Below are positions 35,134 to 43,534 of a stretch of 64,000 nt of DNA, piece by piece. The stretch comes from Pseudooceanicola nanhaiensis DSM 18065 (GTDB lineage Bacteria; Pseudomonadota; Alphaproteobacteria; Rhodobacterales; Rhodobacteraceae): positions 744,001 to 808,000 of the forward strand of contig NZ_JHZF01000013.1 of NCBI RefSeq assembly GCF_000688295.1, in the 5' to 3' direction. Numbering within the stretch: the stretch's first letter is position 1; every line of letters begins with the position of its first letter. A program made the position numbers and the translations under genes. The notes beneath the pieces are model-generated. The model did no database searches. It was given only the letters and a program-made list of their open reading frames with translations, and was not told the DNA's origin.

Positions 35134-35628
35134 ATGTCCACACTCACTGACCTCCTGATCGAAGATCCCCGCTGGGAACAGGCCGGCCTCGAAGCCCTGG
35201 CCGAGACCGCGGCGCGGGCGACGCTCACCCATCTCGATCTCGACCCCGAGGACTGGGAGATCTCCATCCTCGCCTGCGATGACGCCCGGATCGCCGGGCT
35301 GAACGCCGATTTCCGCGACAAGCCGACCCCCACGAACGTCCTCTCATGGCCCTCCGAGGAGCGCGGCGCCGAGATCCCCGGCGCGCGGCCCGAGCCGCCC
35401 GAGCCCCGCGATCCCGAGCTCGGAGACATCGCCATCGCCTGGGAAACCTGCGCGCGCGAGGCCCGCGAGGGGGGAAAACCGCTCACCGACCATGCCACGC
35501 ACCTGATCGTTCATGCAGTGTTGCATTTGCTGGGTTATGATCACGTTCGTGACGAAGATGCCACTTTGATGGAACATTTAGAGACTGACATACTTGGCAA
35601 ACTGGGTATTGCAGACCCATATGACTGA
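35134..35628 (+). CDS. ybeY: Endoribonuclease YbeY
   Basis: A 164-residue metalloprotein with the signature HAVLHLLGYDH (H-x3-H-x5-H zinc site). The middle has DKPTPTNVLSWP and GDIAIAWE, typical of the family. YbeY takes part in 16S rRNA 3'-end maturation and 70S ribosome quality control. ATG 35134 is 73 bases after phoH. The frame could extend further upstream, but sequence there is not YbeY-like. Confidence 0.95.
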   Translation: MSTLTDLLIEDPRWEQAGLEALAETAARATLTHLDLDPEDWEISILACDDARIAGLNADFRDKPTPTNVLSWPSEERGAEIPGARPEPPEPRDPELGDIAIAWETCAREAREGGKPLTDHATHLIVHAVLHLLGYDHVRDEDATLMEHLETDILGKLGIADPYD

Positions 35629-35667
35629 TCGTCGGCCATTTCGGGCCGACCGCACCGGAAAGGACAG

Positions 35668-36582
35668 ATGGGCGACTCCACTGACGGTTCTTTGAGTGCA
35701 GCGCAGGGCGCGCTGCCGAAGGGCACACCGACACAAGCGGCTCCGGCGGTTCAGCCCGCCCCGCGCCGCGGACTCTTATCCCGGCTCTTCGCGCGCGGCC
35801 CCGCCGCAGCGCCGGAGCCATCCCGGACACACTCCGCCACCGAGACGCCACGCCCGGCCCACGGCATGGTCAACCTGCGCCGCATGCGGGTCGAGGATGT
35901 CTCGGTCCCCAAGGCCGACATCGTGGCCGTGCCCTCCACCATCACCCGGGACGACCTGGTCAAGGTCTTCCGCGAGACGGGCATGACCCGGGTGCCGGTC
36001 TTCCAGGGCACGCTGGACACGCCCATCGGGCTGATCCACCTGAAGGACTTCGCGCTCAAGCACGGGTTCAACGGCGCGGGCGGGCGGTTCTCGATCAAGG
36101 CGCTGCTCCGGCCGCTGCTGTTCGTGCCGCCGTCGATGCCGATCGGGGTGCTGCTGCAGAAGATGCAGCAGGAACGCCGCCACATGGCGCTGGTGATCGA
36201 CGAATACGGCGGGGTGGACGGGCTCGTGACCATCGAGGACCTGATCGAACAGGTCATCGGCGAGATCGAGGACGAGCACGACGTCGAGGAAGACGCGCTC
36301 TGGACCAAGGAGAAGACCGGCTCGTGGCTGGTCCTCGCCAAGGCGCCGCTCGATGAATTCGAGGCCGAGACCGGGGTCAACCTGACCGAGGACGACAGCG
36401 TCGACGAGGAAGAGATCGACACGCTCGGCGGCCTGGTGTTCATGCTCTCGGGCCGGGTGCCGGCGCGCGGCGAGGTGGTCGAACACCCCGCCGGCCACGA
36501 GTTCGAGGTGATCGACGCCGATCCCCGCCGCATCAAGCGGCTGCGGGTGCGGCTCGCCCAGAACGAACTCGCGGATGCCTGA
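35668..36582 (+). CDS. corC: CBS-domain CorC/HlyC-type protein
   Basis: A 304-residue soluble protein: a low-complexity A/P-rich N-terminus (1-65), a CBS pair (about 70-195, with TRVPVFQG and HMALVIDEYGGVDGLVTIEDL), and a C-terminal CorC/HlyC domain (about 215-300). The DUF21 membrane domain of full-length TlyC proteins is absent, as normal for CorC. It is linked to magnesium/cobalt efflux in enterobacteria. GGAAAGGACAG precedes the ATG. It overlaps the lnt start by eight bases. Confidence 0.9.
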   Translation: MGDSTDGSLSAAQGALPKGTPTQAAPAVQPAPRRGLLSRLFARGPAAAPEPSRTHSATETPRPAHGMVNLRRMRVEDVSVPKADIVAVPSTITRDDLVKVFRETGMTRVPVFQGTLDTPIGLIHLKDFALKHGFNGAGGRFSIKALLRPLLFVPPSMPIGVLLQKMQQERRHMALVIDEYGGVDGLVTIEDLIEQVIGEIEDEHDVEEDALWTKEKTGSWLVLAKAPLDEFEAETGVNLTEDDSVDEEEIDTLGGLVFMLSGRVPARGEVVEHPAGHEFEVIDADPRRIKRLRVRLAQNELADA

Positions 36583-38092
36583 CACCGCTTCGGCGGTGCG
36601 CCGCCCGCTCTGGCGAGACCTCGGTCTCGCCGCCGGGTTCGGCGCGGTGGCGGCTCTGGGGCTCGCCCCCTTCAACCTCTGGCCGCTGGCGCTTTTCGCG
36701 CTGGCGGGCGTGGTGTGGCGATTCGACCGCGCCCCCTCGGTCCGCCGGGCGGCCTGGGCCGGATGGGCGGCCGGCACCGGATACTTCCTCGTCGCGCTGA
36801 ACTGGATCGTCGAGCCGTTCCTCATCGACATCGCGCGCCACGGCTGGATGGCGCCCTTCGCGCTCATCTTCATGGCGGGCGGGCTCGCGCTCTTCTGGGC
36901 CGCGGGTTCCGCGCTGGCGCAGTGGATCGCGCCCCGGGGCCGGATGCGCCTGCCGGCCTTCGTCGCCGCGCTCACGCTGGCCGAGCTGGTCCGCGGCGTG
37001 ATCTTCACCGGCTTCCCCTGGGCGCAGATCGGACATGTGCTGATCGGCTCTCCGCTGATCCAGGTGGCTGCGTGGACGGGGCCGGGCGGGCTGACATTGC
37101 TGGCGCTGGCGCTCGCGGCCGCCCTGTCCCGCGTGCCAGCGCAGCCGCTGCGGGCCGGGGTGCCGCTCGTGATCGTCACCGGCGGCCTGATCCTCACCGC
37201 GCCGGCGCTGGCACCGAAGCCCCCCGAGACGCCCGGCGATGCGCCGGTGCTGCGTCTGATGCAACCGAACGCCCCGCAGCGCGAGAAATGGGATCCCGAG
37301 AAGATCGGGTTCTACTTCAACCGGATGCTCGATTATTCGGCGCAGGCGCCCGCGGTGGACGTGGCGATCTGGCCGGAGACCTCGGTGCCCGCCTTCCTCG
37401 ACGATGCGGATCAGATCCTTTCGGTCATCGCCGAACGGGCGCAGGGCGCTGTCAGCGTGATCGGCATCGAACGGCGCGAGGACTGGGATTATTTCAACTC
37501 CCTCGCGGTCCTGCAGCCCGACGGCGCGGTCAGCGAGGTCTACGACAAGCACCACCTCGTCCCGTTCGGGGAATACCTGCCGCAGGGCGCGCTGCTGTCG
37601 CGCCTCGGGCTCGCGCCGATAGTGGACCGCTTCGGCGGTTTCACCCCCGGCGAGGGGCCCAGGGCGATCGACCTCGGCCCCGCCGGCCGCGCGATTCCGC
37701 TGATCTGCTACGAGGCCGTCTTCCCGGCCGAGATCCGCAGCGTCGCGGAGCGGCCCGATGTCCTGCTCCAGATCACCAACGACGCATGGTTCGGCACCTT
37801 CTCGGGCCCCTACCAGCATTTCGCGCAGGCCCGGCTGCGGGCGGTCGAACAGGGGCTGCCGATGGTCCGGGTCGCCAATACCGGCATCTCGGCGGTGATC
37901 GCCGCGGACGGGACCACGATCGCCGCCCTCCCCCTGGGCGAGACCGGCTATCTCGACGTGCCGCGGCCCGCGGCGGCGGCGCCCACGCTCTATGCCCGGA
38001 TCGGGAGCTGGCCGCTCCTCGGATTGGTGATTCTCGTGCTTGTATCGGCATTTGCGGCGCGAAGAGGACAAATGCATACAACCGGCCATTGA
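36575..38092 (+). CDS. lnt: Apolipoprotein N-acyltransferase
   Basis: A 505-residue inner-membrane enzyme: about six N-terminal membrane helices, then a periplasmic nitrilase-like domain. The catalytic triad is visible: E in WPETSVPAF, K in YDKHHLVPFGEY, and C in ICYEAVFP. A last helix lies near the C-terminus. It adds the third acyl chain to lipoproteins. The ATG lies inside the end of corC, so translation is coupled. Confidence 0.95.
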   Translation: MPDTASAVRRPLWRDLGLAAGFGAVAALGLAPFNLWPLALFALAGVVWRFDRAPSVRRAAWAGWAAGTGYFLVALNWIVEPFLIDIARHGWMAPFALIFMAGGLALFWAAGSALAQWIAPRGRMRLPAFVAALTLAELVRGVIFTGFPWAQIGHVLIGSPLIQVAAWTGPGGLTLLALALAAALSRVPAQPLRAGVPLVIVTGGLILTAPALAPKPPETPGDAPVLRLMQPNAPQREKWDPEKIGFYFNRMLDYSAQAPAVDVAIWPETSVPAFLDDADQILSVIAERAQGAVSVIGIERREDWDYFNSLAVLQPDGAVSEVYDKHHLVPFGEYLPQGALLSRLGLAPIVDRFGGFTPGEGPRAIDLGPAGRAIPLICYEAVFPAEIRSVAERPDVLLQITNDAWFGTFSGPYQHFAQARLRAVEQGLPMVRVANTGISAVIAADGTTIAALPLGETGYLDVPRPAAAAPTLYARIGSWPLLGLVILVLVSAFAARRGQMHTTGH

Positions 38093-38127
38093 CGCCCCGG
38101 GGCCCCGGGCGTAACGAGAAGAGCACT

Positions 38128-38174
38128 CCTGTCACAACGGCTTCCTGGCGTGACAGGCAACTTCCAATGGAGCA
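38128..38174 (+). promoter_or_regulatory. SAM/SAH riboswitch in the metK leader
   Basis: A hairpin CCTGTCAC/GTGACAGG (38128-38135 and 38150-38157) encloses AACGGCTTCCTGGC, and is followed by CCAATGGAGCA (38164-38174). This reproduces the conserved core of the SAM/SAH riboswitch class known from Rhodobacterales metK leaders. GGAG at 38169-38172 is the ribosome binding site of metK and belongs to the pseudoknot strand, so ligand binding should hide it and lower translation. Confidence 0.92.
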
Positions 38175-38179
38175 TTTTC

Positions 38180-39358
38180 ATGACAAGGCAGAACTACATT
38201 TTCACCTCGGAATCCGTTTCCGAGGGGCACCCGGACAAGGTCTGCGATCGTATTTCAGACGCGGTTCTGGACGCGCTCATCGCTGAAGAGCCCCACGCGC
38301 GCGTCGCCTGCGAGACATTTGCAACCACCAATCGTGTCGTCATCGGCGGAGAAATCGGCCTCGCCGACGAGGACAACCTGAAGACCATGATGAGCCGGGT
38401 CGAGGGGATCGCCCGCGACTGCATCCGCGACATCGGCTACGAGCAGGACAAGTTCCACTGGGAAACCTGCGAGATCACCAACCTGCTGCACAAGCAGTCC
38501 GCGCATATCGCCCAGGGCGTGAACGCCAGCGACAGCAAGGACGAGGGCGCGGGCGACCAGGGCATCATGTTCGGCTACGCCACGAACGAGACCGACGCGC
38601 TGATGCCGGCGCCGATCCTGTTCTCGCACGCGATCCTCAAGCGGCTGGCCGAAGCCCGCAAGAGCGGCGCGGAGCCGACGCTGCGGCCCGACGCCAAAAG
38701 CCAGATCTCGCTGCGCTACGAGAACGGGCAGCCGGTCGAGGTGACGCAGCTCGTGCTCTCGACCCAGCACGCCGACGAGAGCCAGTCGAGCGAGGACATC
38801 CGCGCCATCGTCGAGCCCTACATCCGCGAGGTCCTGCCGGACGGCTGGCTGACCGACAAGACGGAATGGTGGGTGAACCCGACGGGCAAGTTCGTCATCG
38901 GCGGACCCGACGGGGATGCGGGCCTCACGGGGCGGAAGATCATCGTGGACACCTACGGTGGCGCGGCGCCGCATGGCGGCGGGGCGTTCTCGGGCAAGGA
39001 TCCGACCAAGGTGGACCGTTCGGCGGCCTATGCCGCGCGCTACCTCGCCAAGAACGTCGTGGCGGCGGGGATGGCCGACAAGTGCTCGATCCAGCTGAGC
39101 TACGCGATCGGGATCTCGAAGCCGCTGTCGATCTATGCCGACACCTACGGGACCGGCCATGTCGACGAGGAGGAGATCGAGCGCGCGATCGCCCGGGTCA
39201 TGGACCTGAGCCCGCGGGGCATCCGCGAGCACCTCGAGCTCAACAAGCCGATCTACCAGCGCACCGCGGCCTACGGCCATTTCGGCCGGGCGCCGGAAGA
39301 GGACGGCGGCTTCTCCTGGGAGAAGACGGACCTCGTCGAGGCGCTGAAGAAGGGCTGA
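38180..39358 (+). CDS. metK: S-adenosylmethionine synthetase
   Basis: A 392-residue enzyme making SAM from methionine and ATP. Characteristic segments are [16 protein letters not shown] at the start, [16 protein letters not shown] (methionine-binding GAGDQG loop) and [19 protein letters not shown] (the P-loop-like GGGAFSGKD). Length is usual. The ATG at 38180 is set by the GGAG that forms part of the riboswitch; a frame from 38150 would start inside the aptamer hairpin. It is probably feedback-controlled by SAM through that leader. Confidence 0.97.
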   Translation: MTRQNYIFTSESVSEGHPDKVCDRISDAVLDALIAEEPHARVACETFATTNRVVIGGEIGLADEDNLKTMMSRVEGIARDCIRDIGYEQDKFHWETCEITNLLHKQSAHIAQGVNASDSKDEGAGDQGIMFGYATNETDALMPAPILFSHAILKRLAEARKSGAEPTLRPDAKSQISLRYENGQPVEVTQLVLSTQHADESQSSEDIRAIVEPYIREVLPDGWLTDKTEWWVNPTGKFVIGGPDGDAGLTGRKIIVDTYGGAAPHGGGAFSGKDPTKVDRSAAYAARYLAKNVVAAGMADKCSIQLSYAIGISKPLSIYADTYGTGHVDEEEIERAIARVMDLSPRGIREHLELNKPIYQRTAAYGHFGRAPEEDGGFSWEKTDLVEALKKG

Positions 39359-39381
39359 AGGCTTCTGCCCGGCAAGCAAAA

Positions 39382-39404
39382 GGCCCCGCCGGAGCGGGGC
39401 CTTT
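39382..39404 (+). terminator. Rho-independent terminator of metK
   Basis: An 8-bp stem GGCCCCGC/GCGGGGCC with a CGGA loop and TTT after it, 23 bases after the metK stop and 18 bases before the end of the convergent DoxX gene. Confidence 0.8.
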
Positions 39405-39421
39405 CGCGTTTTCGGGGGCGC

Positions 39422-39838
39422 TCAGAGCGTGGTGTCGGTCTTCCGCCCGTCGATGGACAGGGCGCCGGCGCCGAAGGCCACGACCATCAGCATGCCGCCC
39501 GCGATCGAGACGTTCTTCATGAAGGAGATCATGTTGGCCTGGGCCTCCATCCCCTCCATGCCGAGCGAGGGCAGGTAATGGAAGAGGAAGCCCGAGAGCA
39601 GCGAGAAGCCGGCCAGCAGGAAGGCGGAGAGGCGGGCCTGCCAGCCGACCAGCAGGGCGATGCCGCCGCCGAGTTCGACGAGGATCACGAGGGGCAGGAG
39701 CGCGCCGGGCACGCCCATGGCCTCCATGTAGCCCTGGGTGCCGGCATAGCCGGTGATCTTGCCGAAGCCGGAGGTGATGAAGATGAGGGCGAGAAGCACG
39801 CGGCCGAGCGGGGCGGCGTAGCGGAGGGTGTCGGTCAT
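39422..39838 (-). CDS. DoxX-family membrane protein
   Basis: A 138-residue inner-membrane protein with four hydrophobic helices. LGRVLLALIFITSGFGKITGY is the DoxX signature region, followed by helices with LVILVELGGGIALLVGW and LLAGFSLLSGFLFHYL. Members take part in membrane-linked redox or sulfur reactions, but the role here is not clear. The ATG at 39838 fits the first helix; an upstream extension would be arginine/proline-rich and unlikely. Divergent from trmB. Confidence 0.88.
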   Translation of the reverse strand: MTDTLRYAAPLGRVLLALIFITSGFGKITGYAGTQGYMEAMGVPGALLPLVILVELGGGIALLVGWQARLSAFLLAGFSLLSGFLFHYLPSLGMEGMEAQANMISFMKNVSIAGGMLMVVAFGAGALSIDGRKTDTTL

Positions 39839-40089
39839 TCGTGAACGCTTTCGGTTTGCATGAAATGGGGCAATGCCCCTCGGCGGGGAAAATGGCGGCA
39901 GAGGCCGCACCGCGCCATCCGGGAAAACACAACAGATCCTGTGCGGGAGCGCGCAGGTGGCAGGGTCCGATCCAGCGGAGGCCCCTGGCGGGGCCACGCG
40001 ATCCCCGCGCGCGCCGGGGGCGCGCGGCCGGCGCCCGTGGCTGCGGCGGCGCGGTTGATCCCCGTCGCGCCCGGCGGTAAAGGCGCGAC

Positions 40090-40803
40090 ATGAGCACCCA
40101 GCATCCCTCCGGCGCCCCGTGGCGCAACTTCTACGGCCGTTTCAAGGGCAAGCACCTGCGCAAGTCGCAGGAGGCCTACCTGGACGAGGACCTCGCGGCC
40201 CTCTCGCCCGGGCCCGTCGGCTGGGACGTGAACCCGGAGCGCGAGACGCTGGACGTGGCGGCGCTCTTCCCGGGGAAGGATCTCTGGCTGGAGGTGGGCT
40301 TCGGCGGCGGCGAGCACCTCGTCCACCAGGCCGAGGGGAACCCGGGCGTCGGGATCATCGGCTGCGAGCCCTACATCAACGGGGTCGCGATGCTGCTGGG
40401 CAAGATCCGGTCGTCGGGGGTGGAGAACCTGCGCGTGCATCCGGGCGACGCGCGGGATCTCTTCGACGTGCTGCCGGAGGCCTCGGTGGCGAAGGCGTTC
40501 CTGCTCTATCCCGATCCCTGGCCGAAGAAGCGGCATCACCGGCGGCGCTTCGTGACGCCGGAGCATCTGGAGCCGCTGGCACGGGTGATGAAGCCCGGGG
40601 CGGAGTTCCGGGTGGCGACGGACATTCCCGATTACGTACGGCAGACGCTGGAGGAAGTGCCGCGGGCCGGGTTCGAATGGCTGGCAGAGGGGCCGTCGGA
40701 CTGGCGCGCGCCCTGGGACGACTGGATCTCGACGCGGTACGAGCAGAAGGCGCTGCGCGAGGGGCGGGTGCCGCATTACCTGACGTTCCGGCGCATCGGA
40801 TAG
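40090..40803 (+). CDS. trmB: tRNA (guanine-N7-)-methyltransferase
   Basis: A 237-residue SAM-dependent methyltransferase. LWLEVGFGGGEHLV is the SAM-binding motif I, VAKAFLLYPDPWPKKRHHRRRFV is the TrmB hallmark, and the C-terminal TRYEQKAL-type motif (STRYEQKALREG) is present. It makes m7G46 in tRNA variable loops. AAAGG lies before the ATG. It follows metK as in many alphaproteobacteria, though the DoxX gene separates them here. Confidence 0.95.
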   Translation: MSTQHPSGAPWRNFYGRFKGKHLRKSQEAYLDEDLAALSPGPVGWDVNPERETLDVAALFPGKDLWLEVGFGGGEHLVHQAEGNPGVGIIGCEPYINGVAMLLGKIRSSGVENLRVHPGDARDLFDVLPEASVAKAFLLYPDPWPKKRHHRRRFVTPEHLEPLARVMKPGAEFRVATDIPDYVRQTLEEVPRAGFEWLAEGPSDWRAPWDDWISTRYEQKALREGRVPHYLTFRRIG

Positions 40804-40807
40804 CGAC

Positions 40808-40850
40808 CCTCCGGGGGGAGTATTTGTCGGAAAGATGAAGCCGGGGGCGG
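40808..40850 (+). repeat. Dispersed 3' repeat, copy D (tail only)
   Basis: CCTCCGGGGGGAGTATTT followed by GTCGGAAAGATGAAG, starting five bases after the trmB stop. It keeps the conserved tail but not the two hairpins. A more degenerate relative (GCGGCCC, then CCTCTCCGGCGAGATGAAG) follows at about 40866-40905. Confidence 0.6.
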
Positions 40851-40974
40851 GGCCCTGGCGGTGAGCGGCCCTTCCCCGGGGGGCGCCTCTCCGGCGAGAT
40901 GAAGGGACGGGCGGCGCGATGGACGAGGGGCGGGCGCTGCGCTATCCATCGAGCAGATTGCGAAGGACAGCAGC

Positions 40975-42327
40975 ATGAGCGGACATGGCGAACCGGTGCC
41001 GATGGTGGCACGCAAGGGCGGGCGGCTTGCCGGCGTGGCGGCGATCCCGGGGGACAAGTCGATCTCGCACCGCGCGCTGATCCTGGGCGCCCTTTCGGTG
41101 GGCGAGACGCGGGTGACAGGGCTGCTCGAAGGGCAGGACGTGCTGGACACCGCGAAGGCCATGCGCGCCTTCGGCGCCGAGGTCGAGCGGACGGGCGAGG
41201 GCGCCTGGCGGGTTCATGGCGTCGGCGTCGGCGGGTTCGCCGAGCCGGAGCAGGTGATCGACTGCGGCAATTCCGGGACCGGGGTGCGGCTGATCATGGG
41301 AGCGATGGCGACCTCGCCGATCGCGGCGACCTTCACCGGGGATGCGAGCCTCAACGGGCGGCCGATGGCGCGGGTGACAGATCCGCTGGCGCTCTTCGGG
41401 GCGCGCGCCTTCGGCCGCGCGGGCGGGCGGCTGCCGATGACGATCCTCGGGGCCGAGGACCCGGTGCCGGTGCGCTACGCGACGCCGATGCCCTCGGCGC
41501 AGGTGAAATCCGCCGTGCTGCTGGCCGGGCTGAACGCCCCGGGCGAGACGGTGGTGATCGAGCGCGAGGCGACGCGGGACCATTCGGAGCGGATGCTCAG
41601 GGGGTTCGGGGCGGAGGTGACGACCGAGGTGACCTCGGAGGGCCGGGTGATCGTGCTGAAGGGGCAGCCGGAGCTCAGGGGGCAGGTGGTCGACGTGCCG
41701 CGGGATCCGTCGAGCGCGGCCTTCCCGGTCTGCGCGGCGCTGATCGTCGAGGGCTCGGAGGTGCTGGTCCCGAACATCGGGCTGAACCCGACGCGGGCGG
41801 GGCTCTACGAGACCCTGCGCGAGATGGGCGCGGACCTGACCTATGAGAACCCCCGCGAGGAGGGGGGCGAGCCGGTCGCGGATCTGCGCGCGCGCTTCTC
41901 TCCGAACATGAAGGGGATCGAGGTGCCGGCGGAGAGGGCGGCCTCGATGATCGACGAATACCCGGTGCTTTCCGTCGTGGCGGCCTTCGCCGAGGGGCGG
42001 ACGGAGATGCCCGGCGTGAAGGAGCTGCGCGTCAAGGAGAGCGACCGGATCGACGCGATGGCCGTGGGGCTGCGCGCCTGCGGGGTCGAGGTCGACGAGG
42101 GCGAGGATTGGTGGGCCGTGGAGGGGCGCGGCCCCGCCGGCGTCGCGGGCGGGGCGACGGTGGAGAGCCGGCTCGACCACCGGATCGCGATGGCGTTCCT
42201 GTGCCTCGGGCTGGCGACCGAGGCGCCGGTGACGGTGGACGACGCGGGGCCGATCGTGACCTCGTTCCCGATCTTCGAGCCGCTGATGCGGGATCTCGGC
42301 GCCTCGCTGACGCGGGCGGAGGGGTGA
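40975..42327 (+). CDS. aroA: 3-phosphoshikimate 1-carboxyvinyltransferase (EPSP synthase, class II type)
   Basis: A 450-residue shikimate-pathway enzyme. [14 protein letters not shown] binds shikimate-3-phosphate. DCGNSGTG and the second-half DSDR-like [10 protein letters not shown] are intact. The four motifs that mark class II EPSP synthases are all present: GDKS, SAQVK, RDHSE and NPTR. Class II enzymes are the natural, less glyphosate-sensitive kind. AAGGACAGC precedes the ATG. It leads an aroA-cmk pair upstream of rpsA. Confidence 0.96.
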   Translation: MSGHGEPVPMVARKGGRLAGVAAIPGDKSISHRALILGALSVGETRVTGLLEGQDVLDTAKAMRAFGAEVERTGEGAWRVHGVGVGGFAEPEQVIDCGNSGTGVRLIMGAMATSPIAATFTGDASLNGRPMARVTDPLALFGARAFGRAGGRLPMTILGAEDPVPVRYATPMPSAQVKSAVLLAGLNAPGETVVIEREATRDHSERMLRGFGAEVTTEVTSEGRVIVLKGQPELRGQVVDVPRDPSSAAFPVCAALIVEGSEVLVPNIGLNPTRAGLYETLREMGADLTYENPREEGGEPVADLRARFSPNMKGIEVPAERAASMIDEYPVLSVVAAFAEGRTEMPGVKELRVKESDRIDAMAVGLRACGVEVDEGEDWWAVEGRGPAGVAGGATVESRLDHRIAMAFLCLGLATEAPVTVDDAGPIVTSFPIFEPLMRDLGASLTRAEG

Positions 42328-42367
42328 TCCGCGGGAGGCCGGCCCTGGCGATGAACGGGAGGAGGCG

Positions 42368-42982
42368 ATGATCTTCACGGTGGCGATCGACGGGCCCGCG
42401 GCGGCGGGCAAGGGCACGATCTCGCGCGAGGTGGCGGCGCGGTTCGGCTTTGCGCATCTCGACACCGGACTGATCTACCGCGCGACCGGGCGGCGGGTGC
42501 TGGCCGGCGAGGCGCCGCTCGAGGCCGCGCGGGCGCTGGAGCCGGGCGATCTTGCCGCGGGCGGGCTCCGGACGCCCGAGGTGGCGCAGGCGGCGAGCCG
42601 GGTCGCGGCGATTCCCGAGGTGCGCGAGGCGCTGGTGGCCTTCCAGCGCCGCTTTGCCCGGCGCGAGGGCGGCGCGGTGCTCGACGGGCGCGACATCGGC
42701 ACGGTGATCTGTCCCGAGGCCGAGGTGAAGCTCTTCGTGACCGCCTCGGACGCGGTGCGGGCGCACCGGCGCTGGCTGGAAGAGCAGGCGGCGGGGCTGG
42801 GCACCTCCGAGGCCGATGTCCTGGCCGAATTGCAGGCGCGGGATGCGCGGGATGCCGCCCGTGCCGCGGCGCCGATGCGGGCGGCCGATGATGCGCTGCA
42901 ATTGGACACCAGCCGGATGAGCATCGAAGAGGCGGTGGCGGCGGCCGTGGCGGCGATCTCGGACCGGATGGACCGGGGCTGA
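42368..42982 (+). CDS. cmk: Cytidylate kinase
   Basis: A 204-residue nucleoside monophosphate kinase. [13 protein letters not shown] is the P-loop, [12 protein letters not shown] binds CMP, and [10 protein letters not shown] is the conserved Cmk motif. It phosphorylates CMP and dCMP. GGGAGGAGGCG precedes the ATG. The gene is slightly shorter than E. coli cmk (227 residues), which is common in this group. The order aroA-cmk-rpsA-ihfB is conserved. Confidence 0.94.
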   Translation: MIFTVAIDGPAAAGKGTISREVAARFGFAHLDTGLIYRATGRRVLAGEAPLEAARALEPGDLAAGGLRTPEVAQAASRVAAIPEVREALVAFQRRFARREGGAVLDGRDIGTVICPEAEVKLFVTASDAVRAHRRWLEEQAAGLGTSEADVLAELQARDARDAARAAAPMRAADDALQLDTSRMSIEEAVAAAVAAISDRMDRG

Positions 42983-43347
42983 CGGCGGCTGTCTGACGCA
43001 GGGTAAGGAATACCGGACTGGTTCGACCGGTCGCGGGCGTGCAGGGTGGGTGCAGTACCGAGTGCCCTTTCAAACAGTCCATATTTCAATGACCTCTGCC
43101 TTTGCCACACCCCCGCGTGCGGTCCCGGATCCCGACGTCCCTGTCCCCATGGGCTCGCCGGAACGCCCGGACTGCCGCGGGGTCGATTGCGCGATGGATT
43201 GCCTCGTGCCGGTGCCCTGCCCGCGGGACGACCGAGAGGCGCGCGCGCGTGTCCGGCGGGACCCGGGCGCGGGCGTGACCTCCGCCGCAGCGCGCCCCGG
43301 CCTTTCCCCTGCGTAAGCGTCTAGCGGCCCATCCGGGCGCAAGGGCC
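42983..43347. other. Intergenic region between cmk and the rpsA promoter
   Basis: About 365 bases. An open frame at 43050-43316 exists on the plus strand, but neither its first ATG nor the one at 43089 has a ribosome binding site and the translation is P/R/D-rich; I do not accept it as a gene. No RNA gene was recognised. Confidence 0.45.
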
Positions 43348-43376
43348 TTGCCTGATTGGCCCGGAGCGCATATAGA
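43348..43376 (+). promoter_or_regulatory. Sigma-70-type promoter of rpsA
   Basis: TTGCCT (43348-43353) and TATAGA (43371-43376) are 17 bases apart. Transcription should begin near 43383, giving a leader of about 150 bases. Confidence 0.7.
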
Positions 43377-43390
43377 GCGCGCGTCGACAA

Positions 43391-43441
43391 GGCGTAAACG
43401 CCGCGATGGAAGATTGAGCAGGGGTCGGGTGCCACCGGCCC
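43391..43441 (+). promoter_or_regulatory. Hairpins in the rpsA leader
   Basis: Two stem-loops are visible in the leader: GGCG-TAAA-CGCC (43391-43402) and GGGTCGG/CCGGCCC with a GTGCCA loop (43422-43441), the latter followed by a TCTTTCGTTT stretch. S1 is known to control its own translation in enterobacteria; a similar role here is only a guess. Confidence 0.4.
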
Positions 43442-43534
43442 TCTTTCGTTTGCGGAAGCTAGAGTGACCAACCCCAAGACCGGCGGAGACAACCGCACGG
43501 CCAGCCAAACCGAGAAAAGGAACCGATAGAGCAC

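Noticed and set aside
43050-43316. A forward frame of 88 codons between cmk and rpsA
   Set aside because: No ribosome binding site at either ATG (43050, 43089); P/R/D-rich translation without a domain.
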